Below, one piece after another: positions 1 to 9,926 of a stretch of DNA of 64,000 nucleotides. The position numbers and the translations under genes are program-made. Source of the stretch: Bacillus sp. BA3 (GTDB taxonomy: Bacteria > Bacillota > Bacilli > Bacillales > DSM-1321); NCBI GenBank assembly GCA_002835675.1, contig PIZR01000007.1, positions 1-64,000 on the forward strand, given 5' to 3'. The notes beneath the pieces are model-generated. The model worked only from the letters and a program-made list of their open reading frames with translations, was not told where the DNA came from and did no database searches. The first letter of the stretch is position 1. Each line of letters begins with the position of its first letter.

Positions 1-43
1 ATAGAGAATTGAACATAACTATAAGGTTTCCCTTAAAATACAT
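1..43 (-). CDS. Possible 5' end of a leftward gene cut by the window edge
   Basis: On the minus strand an AAAGGAGAGG ribosome-site-like sequence (44-55) sits a few bases before an ATG at 43-41, and the frame stays open to the window edge (about 14 codons). Nothing about the product can be read from so short a piece. It may equally be chance; the rest of 44-340 shows no other coding signal to me. Confidence 0.25.
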   Translation of the reverse strand, partial: MYFKGNLIVMFNSL

Positions 44-341
44 TCCTCTCCTTTTAATTGAGCTTTTAAGTTTGGAATTTTGTTTTTCCTTCTGAAAAAA
101 CTGTCTTTAAGAATTTTTTCTTGTTTGACCTTGCGCTTCATCAAAGTGGTAACCGTTTGTTAAATTTTAACCCGTGTCTTTCATACAGAAGTTATTTTCC
201 TTTTATAAAGATTTATACTTTTTTCTCTTTTGAAAAGTTACAATCCATTATTTATATTGAGATCATTTCATTATGAACCTCTTTCCAACAGGTTAAAGAC
301 TAAAGGGAAAAAAACTCTACCCGAAGCTTTTAAAGGCTCAT

Positions 342-367
342 TAAATATATTCAATTATTACCGATAT
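342..367 (+). promoter_or_regulatory. Sigma-D (flagellar/chemotaxis) type promoter
   Basis: TAAA at 342-345 is followed after 14 bases by ACCGATAT (360-367), close to the Bacillus SigD consensus TAAA-N15-GCCGATAT. It lies about 45 bases upstream of the chemoreceptor start. SigD drives motility and chemotaxis genes, so the position and the product agree. The one-base-short spacer and one mismatch are the only deviations. Confidence 0.7.
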
Positions 368-411
368 ATAAAACATGGTTAATATATAACACGGGGAAGG
401 AATAAACAAAG

Positions 412-2148
412 ATGAATAAACTCAGTACGAAAATAGGTTTTGTTCTTTTAACAGGCATGCTCATTACATTAATTGGAAGTTTACTATTGATGTATAAAAG
501 TACAAATGATACGGTTGAGAAAACAATCGCTATGAGCAGCATAGACATCGCAAGCAACATCGCTCAAGGAATAAATCCAACATATTATGCCGATTTTTTA
601 AGTAATCAATCCGAAACCTCTACATATTGGGAGATACGCGAACAGTTAGACGATTATAAACAAAAAACTGGAGCATTATATGTCTATACATTGGGGATTG
701 ACGAAAGTAGCGAAAAAGTCCATATTCTTATAGATGGAATGGGTAAGGAAGATAAAAAAGCATCTCCCATTTCAACCCCCACAACCGTAACTTCATATCA
801 GGATGTAGAAAGCGTCATGAAGGGAAAGGTTTCTACCACTTCCATCGTTCATGATCCTGAATACGGTGACTATTTATCCGTTTTTGTTCCCATAAAGAAA
901 GGGGACGAGGTCATTGGAATACTAGGGGTGGATATTGATGCCAGTAAAGTCGATGCTACGACCGGCAAGGTACTGGGTGGCATCCTTCCCCTGATGATAA
1001 TAATCAATGTAATCTTAATGGCAATCGTTGTAGGTGCATTAATATGGTTCTTGACTAGAAAGTTAAGCCCCCTTCTCAAGGTCAGCATGGCTGCAAAGGA
1101 AATCTCAAATGGAAATTTATTATCAGCCAATAAACTGATTAGCAACACAAGGGTTAAAGGAAACGACGAAATAAAGGTTTTAGTGAAATCCTTTGAAGAA
1201 ATGATCACCAATACAATCATTATTGTCAACTCCATGAAAAACTCATCATACCAGATATTGGAATCATCAAGTGATATCGAACACAAAATCAAAGAAATGG
1301 ATACTTCCACACAACATATCGTTAAAGGCATTCAGCAAGTTGCAGGGGCTGCGGAAGTACAATTGCACAGAAGTGAAGAATCATCAAGGGTCATAGCGGA
1401 AATGACCATAGGGATACAAAAAATTGCCGAAGCTTCTTCTGAAGTCAGCGAACAGACAAATCATGTTTCAGCTAGAATGTCCATCGGAAATAAAGATATA
1501 AATGAACTCTCAAATCAAATTCTGCAAGTAAAAGATGTTATGCTGCAAACAAGTTCAGAAATAAAGAAATTGGACGAACAAGCAAATGAAATTGTGAATA
1601 TTGTACATTTAATTACGGGAATTGCCGAGCAAACCAACCTGCTGTCATTAAATGCGGCCATTGAAGCTGCTAGAGCCGGTGAACAGGGTAAAGGTTTTGC
1701 GGTGGTATCGAACGAAGTACGGAAATTGGCAGTAGGCACCAAGGAATCTGCAATCAATATACAAGAGTCCCTACTTCATTTTAAATCCATCATAAATGAA
1801 TCAGTGAAAATGATGGAAACCGGTACTAAAGAGGTAGAGGAAGGGACAAAATTTGTCCTGAATACAAGAGAAACATTTAAACAGACCATAAAATCCTTTG
1901 AGCATGTTAGTGATCAGATTCAAGAAATATCCGGCATTACAGAGCAAATGGCAGCAAGTTCTCAAGAAATCAATGCTTCGATAGAAGATTTTGCAGGGTT
2001 AACAAGGGAAACGGCAGTGGCTTCAAAGCAAGTTGCCCAATCAACCGATCAACAAGCGAAATCCATGGAGGACATCTCCTTCTCCACCTCTTCGATGGTA
2101 AGGCTCGCTAATGACCTGGAAACATCTGTTGAACAGTTTAACGCGTAA
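412..2148 (+). CDS. Methyl-accepting chemotaxis protein
   Basis: Transmembrane chemoreceptor, 578 aa, that signals to CheA/CheW. Membrane helices lie at about residues 8-28 and 190-214, enclosing an extracytoplasmic sensor of about 160 residues (Cache-like by length and pattern). A HAMP linker (about 215-270) and a long coiled-coil signalling domain follow. The conserved hairpin tip ([20 protein letters not shown] then [13 protein letters not shown]) is intact. The ATG at 412 has a GGGGAAGG site upstream. It is a single-gene unit with a sigma-D-like promoter in front and a strong terminator behind. The ligand cannot be inferred. Confidence 0.95.
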   Translation: MNKLSTKIGFVLLTGMLITLIGSLLLMYKSTNDTVEKTIAMSSIDIASNIAQGINPTYYADFLSNQSETSTYWEIREQLDDYKQKTGALYVYTLGIDESSEKVHILIDGMGKEDKKASPISTPTTVTSYQDVESVMKGKVSTTSIVHDPEYGDYLSVFVPIKKGDEVIGILGVDIDASKVDATTGKVLGGILPLMIIINVILMAIVVGALIWFLTRKLSPLLKVSMAAKEISNGNLLSANKLISNTRVKGNDEIKVLVKSFEEMITNTIIIVNSMKNSSYQILESSSDIEHKIKEMDTSTQHIVKGIQQVAGAAEVQLHRSEESSRVIAEMTIGIQKIAEASSEVSEQTNHVSARMSIGNKDINELSNQILQVKDVMLQTSSEIKKLDEQANEIVNIVHLITGIAEQTNLLSLNAAIEAARAGEQGKGFAVVSNEVRKLAVGTKESAINIQESLLHFKSIINESVKMMETGTKEVEEGTKFVLNTRETFKQTIKSFEHVSDQIQEISGITEQMAASSQEINASIEDFAGLTRETAVASKQVAQSTDQQAKSMEDISFSTSSMVRLANDLETSVEQFNA

Positions 2149-2181
2149 AAAAATTGAACTACATTCTATTACTATATCAAG

Positions 2182-2215
2182 AAAGGGATTTTGCTATTAA
2201 TGCAAAATCCCTTTT
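2182..2215. terminator. Bidirectional rho-independent terminator
   Basis: Thirteen-base arms (2182-2194 and 2203-2215, AAAGGGATTTTGC against its complement) with A- and T-tracts on both sides, between the convergent chemoreceptor and DUF4822 lipoprotein genes. Confidence 0.85.
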
Positions 2216-2218
2216 TAT

Positions 2219-3178
2219 TTACTTAGTTGATTTTAGCTTCAAATCACCTTCATAAGGTATATGTTCAACTGTTATCGTTATATCTTTGCCCTCTTTATCT
2301 TTACCGATTCGTTTATAAGTGAATTTATTTTCATTAAGCTCCGTAAGTTCAAGAACTGCACCATACTTATTTTCCCCTTGTGAAACATGGGCTCTAATCT
2401 TATTTCCATGAACAACATCGTAATAGCCGTAATCACCACGGCTTTCACCGGTTTTAGCATCAAAAAATTCATACTTATTTGTTTTATCATCATATTTTGC
2501 CAGACCTAAATAATTCGAGTTATAGCTTGATACATCATTTCCCTTTTCATCCAATGCCACTGTACCTTTCCATGTGGTGCTTGATAAAACTTTGTCTCCA
2601 TCAACGTCTGTAACTACATCTCCTGTATAAGTTTCCAAATTTTTGTCTGGATCAGTAAAGGAAAGTTCTGTTTCAGTATAGGGAATATGATCGACAAACA
2701 CTTCTACTTCGTTACCTTTTGCATCTTTGCCCATTCTTTTATAAGTAAACATATCCTTATTCAGTTCAGTTATTTCAACAACGGCTTGGTAACCCATTGA
2801 TTCTGAAATTAACACTCTAATCTTCCCATTCGTGATAAAGAAAGTTCCTTTATCACCTCGACTTTTTTTAGTATTTTTATCAAAAAATTCATATCTCGAT
2901 GCTTCATCATCATATTTAGCTAGACCAATGAAGCTTGCATTCTCCTTTGTTAAGTCATTATTATTTTTATCATAAACTTTTGTTCCTTGCCAATTCGTGC
3001 TAGTAAGAATTTTAGTCATTTCCTCTCCTGCGGTTAACTTTTTTTCTTGTTTACTCTGTTTTGCAGTTTGTTCCTGCTTCTGAGCGCTCTTATTTTCTTG
3101 TGCGTTTGTGTTACATCCTGTTATTGCCAACGTTATCCCAAGTAGTATAGCTGATGAAATTATTGCTTTTTTATTCAT
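2219..3178 (-). CDS. Lipoprotein with two DUF4822-like repeats
   Basis: Predicted exported lipoprotein, 319 aa. The N-terminus has a lysine pair, a hydrophobic stretch and an ITGC lipobox (Cys about 22), then a charged Q/K-rich linker. The rest is two tandem copies of one domain of about 125 residues (about 55-180 and 195-312). Both contain a TxWxGTxxxDxxxxD start, an SxxxGLAKYDDxxxxYEFFD block and a FTYKRxGKDxxGxxxxxxVxHIPY end. I recognise this as the DUF4822 family, whose function is unknown. The duplication within one chain is seen directly. Single gene, convergent with the chemoreceptor. Confidence 0.85.
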   Translation of the reverse strand: MNKKAIISSAILLGITLAITGCNTNAQENKSAQKQEQTAKQSKQEKKLTAGEEMTKILTSTNWQGTKVYDKNNNDLTKENASFIGLAKYDDEASRYEFFDKNTKKSRGDKGTFFITNGKIRVLISESMGYQAVVEITELNKDMFTYKRMGKDAKGNEVEVFVDHIPYTETELSFTDPDKNLETYTGDVVTDVDGDKVLSSTTWKGTVALDEKGNDVSSYNSNYLGLAKYDDKTNKYEFFDAKTGESRGDYGYYDVVHGNKIRAHVSQGENKYGAVLELTELNENKFTYKRIGKDKEGKDITITVEHIPYEGDLKLKSTK

Positions 3179-3253
3179 TTTTTCGTCTCCTCATCATATT
3201 GTGGTTTTTTTGTAGTGCAATTGATATTACAAATTGAAAGTATAGCGATCTGG

Positions 3254-3955
3254 TTATTTTGCTCCTGCCTTAAGTAAAATTTGTTCGATTTCCTTAAACC
3301 CTTTCTCGCGGGCATGTTGTAAAGGTGTCATACTGTTATTATCGGGGATGTTGACATCTGCCCCATGATCTATTAGCAATTGAACTGTTTGCTGCTGTTT
3401 TCCATCTCCATCATTCAAAATGATTGCTTCTAGCAAAGCGGTCCAACCGAGATCATTCACATGATTCACATCAATATCAGTTTTAGTAAGAAGTTCTTTA
3501 ATAACCTCAACATAACCATGTTCCGAAGCAGGGATTAAAGCCGTTCCACCATAACGGTTGGTTATAGAGGGGTCTGCACCCGCTTCAATCGCAAGTTTAA
3601 GTATATCTACATAACCTTCAGCACCGGCATACAAGAAGGGGCTATTTTTCATGTCATCCTGAATGTTGACGTCTGCACCCGCTTCAATAAGGATTTTTGC
3701 CGTCTCTACATCATTGTTATAAGTCGCAATCATAGTGGCGGTTCGCCCTTTCGAGTCCTGTGCATTTATTTCTGCACCTTGCTCAATCAAGCTTCTTATT
3801 CTTTCCGTTTCTTTACGTTCTACGGCTTGGATCAATTGTACATTCATTCCCTTTCCTGTCTCCTTTTCTTGTTTATTTAGCTCTACTTCATTATCCAAGA
3901 CACAGCCTTGAAGGATGAAAAGGCTTCCGATGATAATCGTTAGCCATCTCCACAT
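3254..3955 (-). CDS. Ankyrin-repeat lipoprotein
   Basis: Short lipid-anchored protein (233 aa from Met at 3955) with a hydrophobic signal and an LQGC lipobox, then about five ankyrin repeats (G-x-TALxxA-style helices, phrases such as DIDVNHVNDLGWTALLEA). Ankyrin repeats mediate protein-protein contacts; no partner is evident. An in-frame ATG at 3965 sits directly against the AGGGAAAGGA site and cannot use it, so Met at 3955 (12-base spacing) or the GTG between them is more likely. The start overlaps the end of the Cys-rich small ORF at 3940-4050, which suggests translational coupling. Confidence 0.85.
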   Translation of the reverse strand: MWRWLTIIIGSLFILQGCVLDNEVELNKQEKETGKGMNVQLIQAVERKETERIRSLIEQGAEINAQDSKGRTATMIATYNNDVETAKILIEAGADVNIQDDMKNSPFLYAGAEGYVDILKLAIEAGADPSITNRYGGTALIPASEHGYVEVIKELLTKTDIDVNHVNDLGWTALLEAIILNDGDGKQQQTVQLLIDHGADVNIPDNNSMTPLQHAREKGFKEIEQILLKAGAK

Positions 3956-4050
3956 GAAACACACCATCCTTTCCCTGTTTGTACTTCACAGCCGCAAATG
4001 GATTTCCCGTCATTCTTATGTAGCAAATTGACATGTTCTTTAGGTTTCAT
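3940..4050 (-). CDS. Cysteine-rich 36-residue microprotein
   Basis: Found by reading the minus strand upstream of the ankyrin lipoprotein. ATG at 4050 follows AGGGAG by 11 bases, and the frame encodes 36 residues ending ...SICGCEVQTGKGWCVSCGDG. The CxC and CxxC pairs could bind metal or form disulfides, but I know no family. Its last five codons overlap the start of the ankyrin gene in another frame. Both the ribosome site and the non-random Cys spacing argue for a real gene; no homology search was possible. Confidence 0.55.
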   Translation of the reverse strand: MKPKEHVNLLHKNDGKSICGCEVQTGKGWCVSCGDG

Positions 4051-4182
4051 GATGTTTTTTTCTCCCTTTTATTTTTAGTTGCTTACTTATTCCGTCTTCA
4101 TTATGTTAATGCTTAACCTTAAACTCCCTCTAAACAATTTCTTAAAAAATGATTAACTTATTAATAAAATTTCTTAATGTTT

Positions 4183-4212
4183 ATAAAAAAAACCGCCACT
4201 TCGTGACGGGTC
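4183..4212 (-). terminator. Terminator of the two-component operon
   Basis: On the minus strand CCGTCAC-GAA-GTGGCGG (4209-4193, one G-T pair) runs into eight Ts, 15 bases after the response-regulator stop codon. Confidence 0.85.
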
Positions 4213-4225
4213 CTTAACATGCTAT

Positions 4226-4912
4226 TTAAACATTAAAGCGATACCCTGCTCCCCAAACGGTTTCCAAAAATTTAGGATGTGCAGGATTTCTTTCAATTTT
4301 TTCACGTAGTTTCCTGATATGGACGGTTACAGTCGAAACATCCGCAGCCGATTCCAATCCCCAAATATTTTCATAAAGCTGCTCTTTGCTTAATACTTGA
4401 TTCGGATGCATGACAAAAAACACCAAAGTATCGAATTCCTTTGTTGTAAACGGCACCACTTCTCCGTTTATGTGAACTCTGCGCGCTGACTTATCTATTG
4501 AAATCCCATGAACATAGATTGAATTAGATTTGGGGTGACTTCCTGATAAACGTTCATACCGCGCTATATGCGCTTTCACTCTTGCAACTAGTTCACTTGG
4601 ACTAAATGGTTTTGTAATATAATCATCTGCCCCTAGACCAAGCCCCCTAATTTTATCGATATCTTCCTTTTTGGCGGATACAAGCAAAATCGGGATATTC
4701 TTGACAGCACGTATTTGTTTACATATCTCAAAACCATTCAACCCTGGAAGCATGATATCCAAAATGATTAAATGATAATTTCCTTGAAGGGCCTGTTGGA
4801 GACCTGCATCACCAGTATGTTGAATATCGACACTAAAATCATTAATTTCCAAATAGTCCCTTTGCAATTCAGCAATACTGACTTCGTCTTCAATAAGTAA
4901 TATCTTTTTCAC
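4226..4912 (-). CDS. OmpR/PhoB-family response regulator
   Basis: DNA-binding response regulator, 228 aa. The receiver domain (1-118) has the acidic pocket ED at 8-9, the phospho-acceptor Asp52 (LIILDIMLPG) and Lys101 (ITKPF). The C-terminal winged helix (about 130-226) ends TVHIRKLREKIE...GAGYRF. The start is GTG at 4912, overlapping the kinase stop by four bases (GTGA), with GGTGAGG inside the kinase gene as ribosome site. It is cotranscribed with the histidine kinase; target genes are unknown. I cannot assign it to a named Bacillus pair. Confidence 0.95.
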   Translation of the reverse strand: MKKILLIEDEVSIAELQRDYLEINDFSVDIQHTGDAGLQQALQGNYHLIILDIMLPGLNGFEICKQIRAVKNIPILLVSAKKEDIDKIRGLGLGADDYITKPFSPSELVARVKAHIARYERLSGSHPKSNSIYVHGISIDKSARRVHINGEVVPFTTKEFDTLVFFVMHPNQVLSKEQLYENIWGLESAADVSTVTVHIRKLREKIERNPAHPKFLETVWGAGYRFNV

Positions 4913-6357
4913 ATTTCCTCACCTTTCTTTATGGAAAAAAAGACACTTGTACCTTTTCCTATCTCGCTAGTAGCCCAAATATCTCCACCATGCTCGCCGA
5001 TAATTTTTTTTGCAATCGCAAGTCCTAAACCACTTCCACCCGTCCGGGAATTTCTAGATTCCTCAGCACGATAAAAGCGGTTAAATATATAAGGCAAAGC
5101 AGAAGATTCTATTCCATAGCCATTATCCGTTACTTGTACAACAACATCATATAGTCCTTCATGCAGAGAAATGGAAATGTGTTTTTCATCTTTATTCATA
5201 TACTTTACACAATTGCTGATCAGGTTGGCCAATACGCGTTTCAGTTTCTCTCTATCCGCTGTCACGTATATCGGTTTATTCACCTGATGAAGTTCAATCT
5301 GGATCCCTAGTTGAAGTAAATCCAGTTGAAGTTCTTCTACGTAGTCTTTTAAATACTTATCTAACCTGACCGTTTCAAAAGTGAATGGTTCTTTTTTCAA
5401 ATCCAACTTGGAAAATAAAAATAATTCATCTATCAATGAATCCATATCTCTTGCTTTTAGGTATACAGTCGATAAATACTTGTCCATTTTCTGTGGGGTG
5501 TTTGCTACTCCGTCTTTAATCCCCTCAACATACCCCATAATCGAAGTGATCGGTGTTTTCAAGTCATGGGAAATATTAGAGAGAAGCTCTTTGCGATTTT
5601 CCTCATACTGAAGCTGAATGTATACGGACTCTTTTAACTTTTTTCTCATTTCCTCAAAAGCTCTATTCAATTGCCCGATTTCATCATTCGAAGTCGCCTT
5701 GATTTCAAAGTTTAAATCTCCTGATTTTATCCGCTCTGCGCCTTCTTTAAGAATTGAGATCGGTTTGATGATGCTACGTGAAACTAAATAATTTAATAGT
5801 CCAATAATCATTACAAACAGTAATAACAATAGAGCGAATAAAATGGGAAAGAGCTCTCGAGTCAGCTCGGCATATGAACTTGCCTTTCTCAATACAAAAA
5901 TACTCCCTTCACTTTTATCAGAAAAATAAAAATCAAACTTCACATAGGTGAAAAAAAAGTCTTTCATTTTGATTGTGTCCCGCGTATTGATATTCGTTTC
6001 TTCGAACTTGGGAAGTGATTGTATCAAGCCTGGCTTATCTAGTGTTTGGGACGCATAATCAATGTTTTTACCTTTTCTAACGACAATCTTAATATCTCCA
6101 TGTTCAATCTTCTTCAGCTGTTCTTCATTTAGAAGCTGCTCAGGATTATTTTTTGCCAAAAGCTTTAAATCGAGAAACACACTCTCCTCTACTGCAGTCA
6201 AAGGTTTTTGGAGATAAGATTTTTTGTATAAATGTTCTATCGCTTTTACATCACCTGTTATCGCAAAAATAAGTAAAAATCCAGCTGTTAAAAACAAAGT
6301 GATGGAAATAAGGATTACGCCAACGTAGGACAACAGAAATCTCATTTTAATTGACAA
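4909..6357 (-). CDS. Membrane sensor histidine kinase
   Basis: 482-aa HAMP/HisKA/HATPase_c kinase that phosphorylates the adjacent regulator. Membrane helices at about 9-33 and 169-193 flank an extracytoplasmic sensor of about 135 residues. HAMP spans about 194-245, the phosphoacceptor is His264 (NISHDLKTPITS), and the N, G1 (VTDNGYGI), F (YIFNRFYR) and G2 (GGSGLGLAI) boxes follow. The start is TTG at 6357: GGGGTG lies seven bases upstream, whereas the in-frame ATG at 6345 is 19 bases away. First gene of the operon; the signal sensed is unknown. Confidence 0.93.
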   Translation of the reverse strand: MSIKMRFLLSYVGVILISITLFLTAGFLLIFAITGDVKAIEHLYKKSYLQKPLTAVEESVFLDLKLLAKNNPEQLLNEEQLKKIEHGDIKIVVRKGKNIDYASQTLDKPGLIQSLPKFEETNINTRDTIKMKDFFFTYVKFDFYFSDKSEGSIFVLRKASSYAELTRELFPILFALLLLLFVMIIGLLNYLVSRSIIKPISILKEGAERIKSGDLNFEIKATSNDEIGQLNRAFEEMRKKLKESVYIQLQYEENRKELLSNISHDLKTPITSIMGYVEGIKDGVANTPQKMDKYLSTVYLKARDMDSLIDELFLFSKLDLKKEPFTFETVRLDKYLKDYVEELQLDLLQLGIQIELHQVNKPIYVTADREKLKRVLANLISNCVKYMNKDEKHISISLHEGLYDVVVQVTDNGYGIESSALPYIFNRFYRAEESRNSRTGGSGLGLAIAKKIIGEHGGDIWATSEIGKGTSVFFSIKKGEEM

Positions 6358-6530
6358 ATATTTTCACCCCGCTTCGATCTTTGGGTTTACTCATTTATAG
6401 AAAAGTTGTTTATCTGCTGTTCTTGCATAAAAAGATGTTTCCCACGATAACTTTTTTAGTACTAAAAAAAACATATCACACAAATCTTAAAATTTTCTAA
6501 AATACATGGAAAAAATCCTATTCTATTGTC

Positions 6531-6655
6531 GGTTTACAGTTTTTTTATTTGAAAAACGTTCCAGCTTGATTTCAGAAATCCGCTCACTTTCCGCCGACTG
6601 TCTGCCAAGCCTACTCGATGCAAGCGTCTGTGGGGTCTCGGCTAGCCAGTTTTTC
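6531..6655 (+). repeat. Dispersed intergenic repeat, copy A
   Basis: Shares a nearly uninterrupted block of about 48 bases (from AAAACGTTCCAGCTTGATTT to CCGCCGACTGT) with copy B 210 bases downstream. Its right end, GCAAGCG...GTCTCGGCTAGCC, matches the outer end of inverted copy C at 43 kb. It is non-coding; short ORFs across it are shadows. Confidence 0.8.
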
Positions 6656-6739
6656 GGCAGGAGTGTCGCATATTCCTTCAATCCATTGGGTTTGCAGTTC
6701 ATATAAAACAAAAAAATCATGCAGTATAACCAAGTCCTT

Positions 6740-6852
6740 ATTTAGTTTTGCCTGCAGTTTCTTTATTTAAAAACGTTCCAGCTTGATTTCAGAAATCCGC
6801 TCACTTTCCGCCGACTGTTTATCAAGCTTCCAGCGGGGTTCCGGCTAGCTTG
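6740..6852 (+). repeat. Dispersed intergenic repeat, copy B
   Basis: Second copy in direct orientation with copy A. It starts with GCCTGCAGTTT, keeps the GTTCCAG...CAGAAATCCGCTCACTTTCC core and ends CCGGCTAGC. Between and after the two copies (6358-6972) I see no gene. Confidence 0.8.
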
Positions 6853-6900
6853 TTTTTTGTTAAAATATTTTTTATTTGTCCAGAGTTTGTGAGACATAGA

Positions 6901-6934
6901 GAAAAAGCGAACTTCCCCTTAAGGAAAGTCCGCA
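6901..6934 (-). terminator. Terminator of the metallophosphoesterase gene
   Basis: Minus-strand hairpin GCGGACTTTCC / GGGAAGTTCGC (6933-6923 with 6917-6907, two G-T pairs) followed by a T-rich stretch. Confidence 0.8.
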
Positions 6935-6972
6935 TTTTACAAATTTCAAGAAAAGTTCATCTGTTCTTCTCT

Positions 6973-9230
6973 TTACTTTGGTGAAACGATCATTTGGTCA
7001 TCCAATCTAATATCGTCAATCGACCAAAACCAATTATTTTTAGCATTATGCATTCTCCATTGTAATTTCATAGAGGCAGCATCTTCAGGAACATTAATCG
7101 ATTTAACTTCATACTTATTCAAAACATGTCCATTTTTATTATCCGAAGCAGCTTTATTGTCATAAACGAGAACTTGTTGTTTTTCCCCATTATCAAAGAC
7201 AGCAGTCACTTCAGCTGTTTGCGTTCCTTCTTGTTTATAGTGAGATGCAAATCCTAAGTATAGCTCTTTGGCATCATCAACTTTTACAGTAGGTGAAGTT
7301 AATGTACTATCAAAAAAGCCTTTTGCTGCTGGTGAACCGTTATCATCCCATTCATCAGGATCCGCTACTGCTATAACACCTTGACCAAGTTCAAATTTGT
7401 TACGCTCCTGGTCTTCTGCTTTTGTCCAAAAGTCCTTTGTTGTGAAGCTCCAACCTTGCCACTCTTCTGTACCAGCTGGCATATTCGAGCTATTCGTAAC
7501 CGACCAGCCATTAGGAGCTGTATGGCTCCAACCGAGAATGGAACTTGGAATGTTTTCATTCACTGCTGGCTTTAATGCAGACTCTAATTGGTCAAAACTT
7601 TCTCCAAGCATCATGTTGACGAATACATTTATATTCTTGGAGCCAATTATTTGGCCTTCCTCGTAAGCAGTAATCTTGAATTTTGATGAACCCGATATCT
7701 CCTTGCTAGGTGTAGCTTTTATTGTCAACATTTTTCTTCTGTTCCTGATAGCACATACTCAAGTTCATTGTGTTCCAAACTCCAACCTTCAGGTGCATCA
7801 ACTTTAATTTTCCCGTTCATACTTTTACTTCCATAATTTTTCACCTTCACTTGGAGTGCAGTCGATTCACCTTCTGTTACTAAAGAAGGAGAAGCTTGTG
7901 TCGAGACCATTTCCAGGGCTTTTGTCTGACCATCAGCCAGTAACACCTTTTTACTGCTATTGTTAAATGAATCTAGTGCTTGTACCTTAATTTCATAATC
8001 AGTACCTGGCTTAAGTCCAGCAACAGGGAACTCTAAATTCTTTGGCACAGGATCATAATAGAATTCAGAAAATGCGTTGAAATCTGCGTCCATCTCCCCT
8101 GTTTCCTTGTTTTTGGCTGTAATGTGATATGAATGTACGAGTGCGTTATCTTTTGCCTGTGGAAATGTTACATTCAAACTTCTTAGTGTAGATTTTTCTT
8201 CTACAATCGAAGCCTTATCTTTAACTGCAAAAACCGGTGGTAACTGATCTCGATCGTCTGTATATTTAAATTTATTTTTTTTAGAAGGATTTTTTATTAC
8301 CCATGGTTTTCCTGTCCAATCGTCTTTATGAAAGTCACGTTTTTTAATGACAACTTCATTATTATAAACTTCTACAATCATTCCTTGACTAATATCCCGA
8401 TATCCTTCTGGATGGAACCCTTGAAGTTTGCCTGGCTCCAATTCCAAATAACTTACAGAAGACGTGCCAACTGACGTAAAGTCTTTTTGATGAATCGTTC
8501 TCGGGTCTTCGAGTGGATAATGAGAATGGCCTGAAAATGTAATAACCTGTGGATGTTTCTTTAAAGTATCATATAAAAGTTCTTTATTTTCCTGAGTTCC
8601 CCACAAGTCACTTCCATACACAGTGTCTTTAATGTGTTGATGAAGAAAAACAAAGATTGGTTGGTCCGGATTCTCTTTTTCTGCTGCAGCTAACTTTTCA
8701 TCTAGCCAGTTAATTTGATTAACGGAATATAAACCATGCGTATTACCATTTTCCGGACTTAACGTAATAAAATCATATCCATTTACTTTTTTATGATAGT
8801 AAAGAGAATCCATTCCTGTTTTCTCGAGAAAACGATCTTGTGCCTTTTCAACGGAAAGTCCATTCCAATAATCATGGTTCCCCATTGTAAACATGGATTG
8901 GACACCACCTTGTTTCTTCTCATTATAAATGGAGAAGAACTTATCATATTCAGAAGCGTATCCATAGTCCGTTAAATCCCCAACGACAACAAAAGCATCC
9001 TGTCTAGGCGCAGCTTTATTTAATTGATCCATGGCTGTTCTGAACTTGTTCATATCAGCTGTTGATCCATCATCAATATGCACATCACTGATTACTGGAA
9101 AAACGAGCTCAGGTTTACGTTTATTATCTGAATTTGAAGATTCCGAGAATGCTTGTACACTTGATAAAGAAGTTGTTAATCCTACCGTTACAACTGTCAG
9201 CATTGCTGCAAATTTATTTTTCCCTTTCAA
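6973..9230 (-). pseudogene. Secreted metallophosphoesterase, split by a one-base frameshift
   Basis: Two abutting frames make one protein of about 750 aa. The 5' frame (9230-7725) has a signal peptide ending near VQA, then calcineurin-like phosphoesterase motifs: ISDVHIDDGS, VVVGDLTDYG, GNHDYW, LHQH and GHSHYP. A fibronectin/NPCBM-associated-like region follows and stops at SGTEEKC. The 3' frame (7731-6973) continues the same beta-sandwich domain (TIKATPSKEISGSSKFKITA) and adds a C-terminal domain of about 200 residues. One extra A in the five-A run at about 7730 would restore E-E-K-M-L-T-I. The start is TTG at 9230, eight bases from AGGAGG (9239-9244); the TTG at 9236 is too close. It could be a true mutation or a sequence error. 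Confidence 0.85.
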
Positions 9231-9570
9231 AATCAATACCTCCTATTTATCGTTTAGCTAATTATGTATTTTTTAAACAGATCAACAACTATCCTCCTTG
9301 TTTATAAATTTTTAAGGTGTTTACCAATTAAAATAGTAACTTTACATTATTAATAAAATATAAGACCAATGTAATTTATATATTAATAAATCAAAAAAGG
9401 ACTAAGGCCAGTATTCGTTCCATTCACTTTTGTCTCGTTTTTGGTATTGATTTTCCATTTCTTAATGGGAATGGAATCCTATCCCTCAACTACGTAGTTA
9501 CCCGTAAAATGGTAAATGATTCCACAGTGCAGAAATACCAATTTTCATATGGTAAAGTCTAGAAGAAGGA

Positions 9571-9780
9571 AAGGAGAGAGGTTATTATAAAAAATTATTA
9601 AATATTGTGATGGTAATAACTCTTGTCTTTGGACTGTTTTTTGCGATTGCACCGATGAATAAAGCATTAGCATTGTCCTACGATAATACAGACCCTTATT
9701 CGACAGGTTGTGCTTCTAAAAGCCCAATCACCTATGAAACAGAATATATCTATAAAACTATTAATGTTGAGATTACATAA
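9571..9780 (+). pseudogene. Small secreted protein remnant (DUF2690/YjfA-like), start codon lost
   Basis: AAGGAGAG at 9571-9578 is spaced for a start at 9587, where ATGAAAAAATTATT would be expected, but the sequence reads AT-AAAAAATTATT with the G missing. Downstream the frame encodes a signal peptide (KKLLNIVMVITLVFGLFFA...NKALA) and the segment SYDNTDPYSTGCASKS, which resembles the start of DUF2690 proteins. It stops after about 63 codons, well short of the usual length. Both defects indicate decay. GTG 9607 or ATG 9610 could still initiate, but without a nearby ribosome site. Confidence 0.55.
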
Positions 9781-9926
9781 TCTAAAAAAGATGAATCCAG
9801 CCCTATACCGTATCCATTTTCATTGATTATTCATGTATTCTAAAAAAATATTTCTAAATTGCCTTGCAATAGAAAGGATTCCTTGTTATATTACAGTCAA
9901 TTAAATATTTTCTTACTTCATACTTT

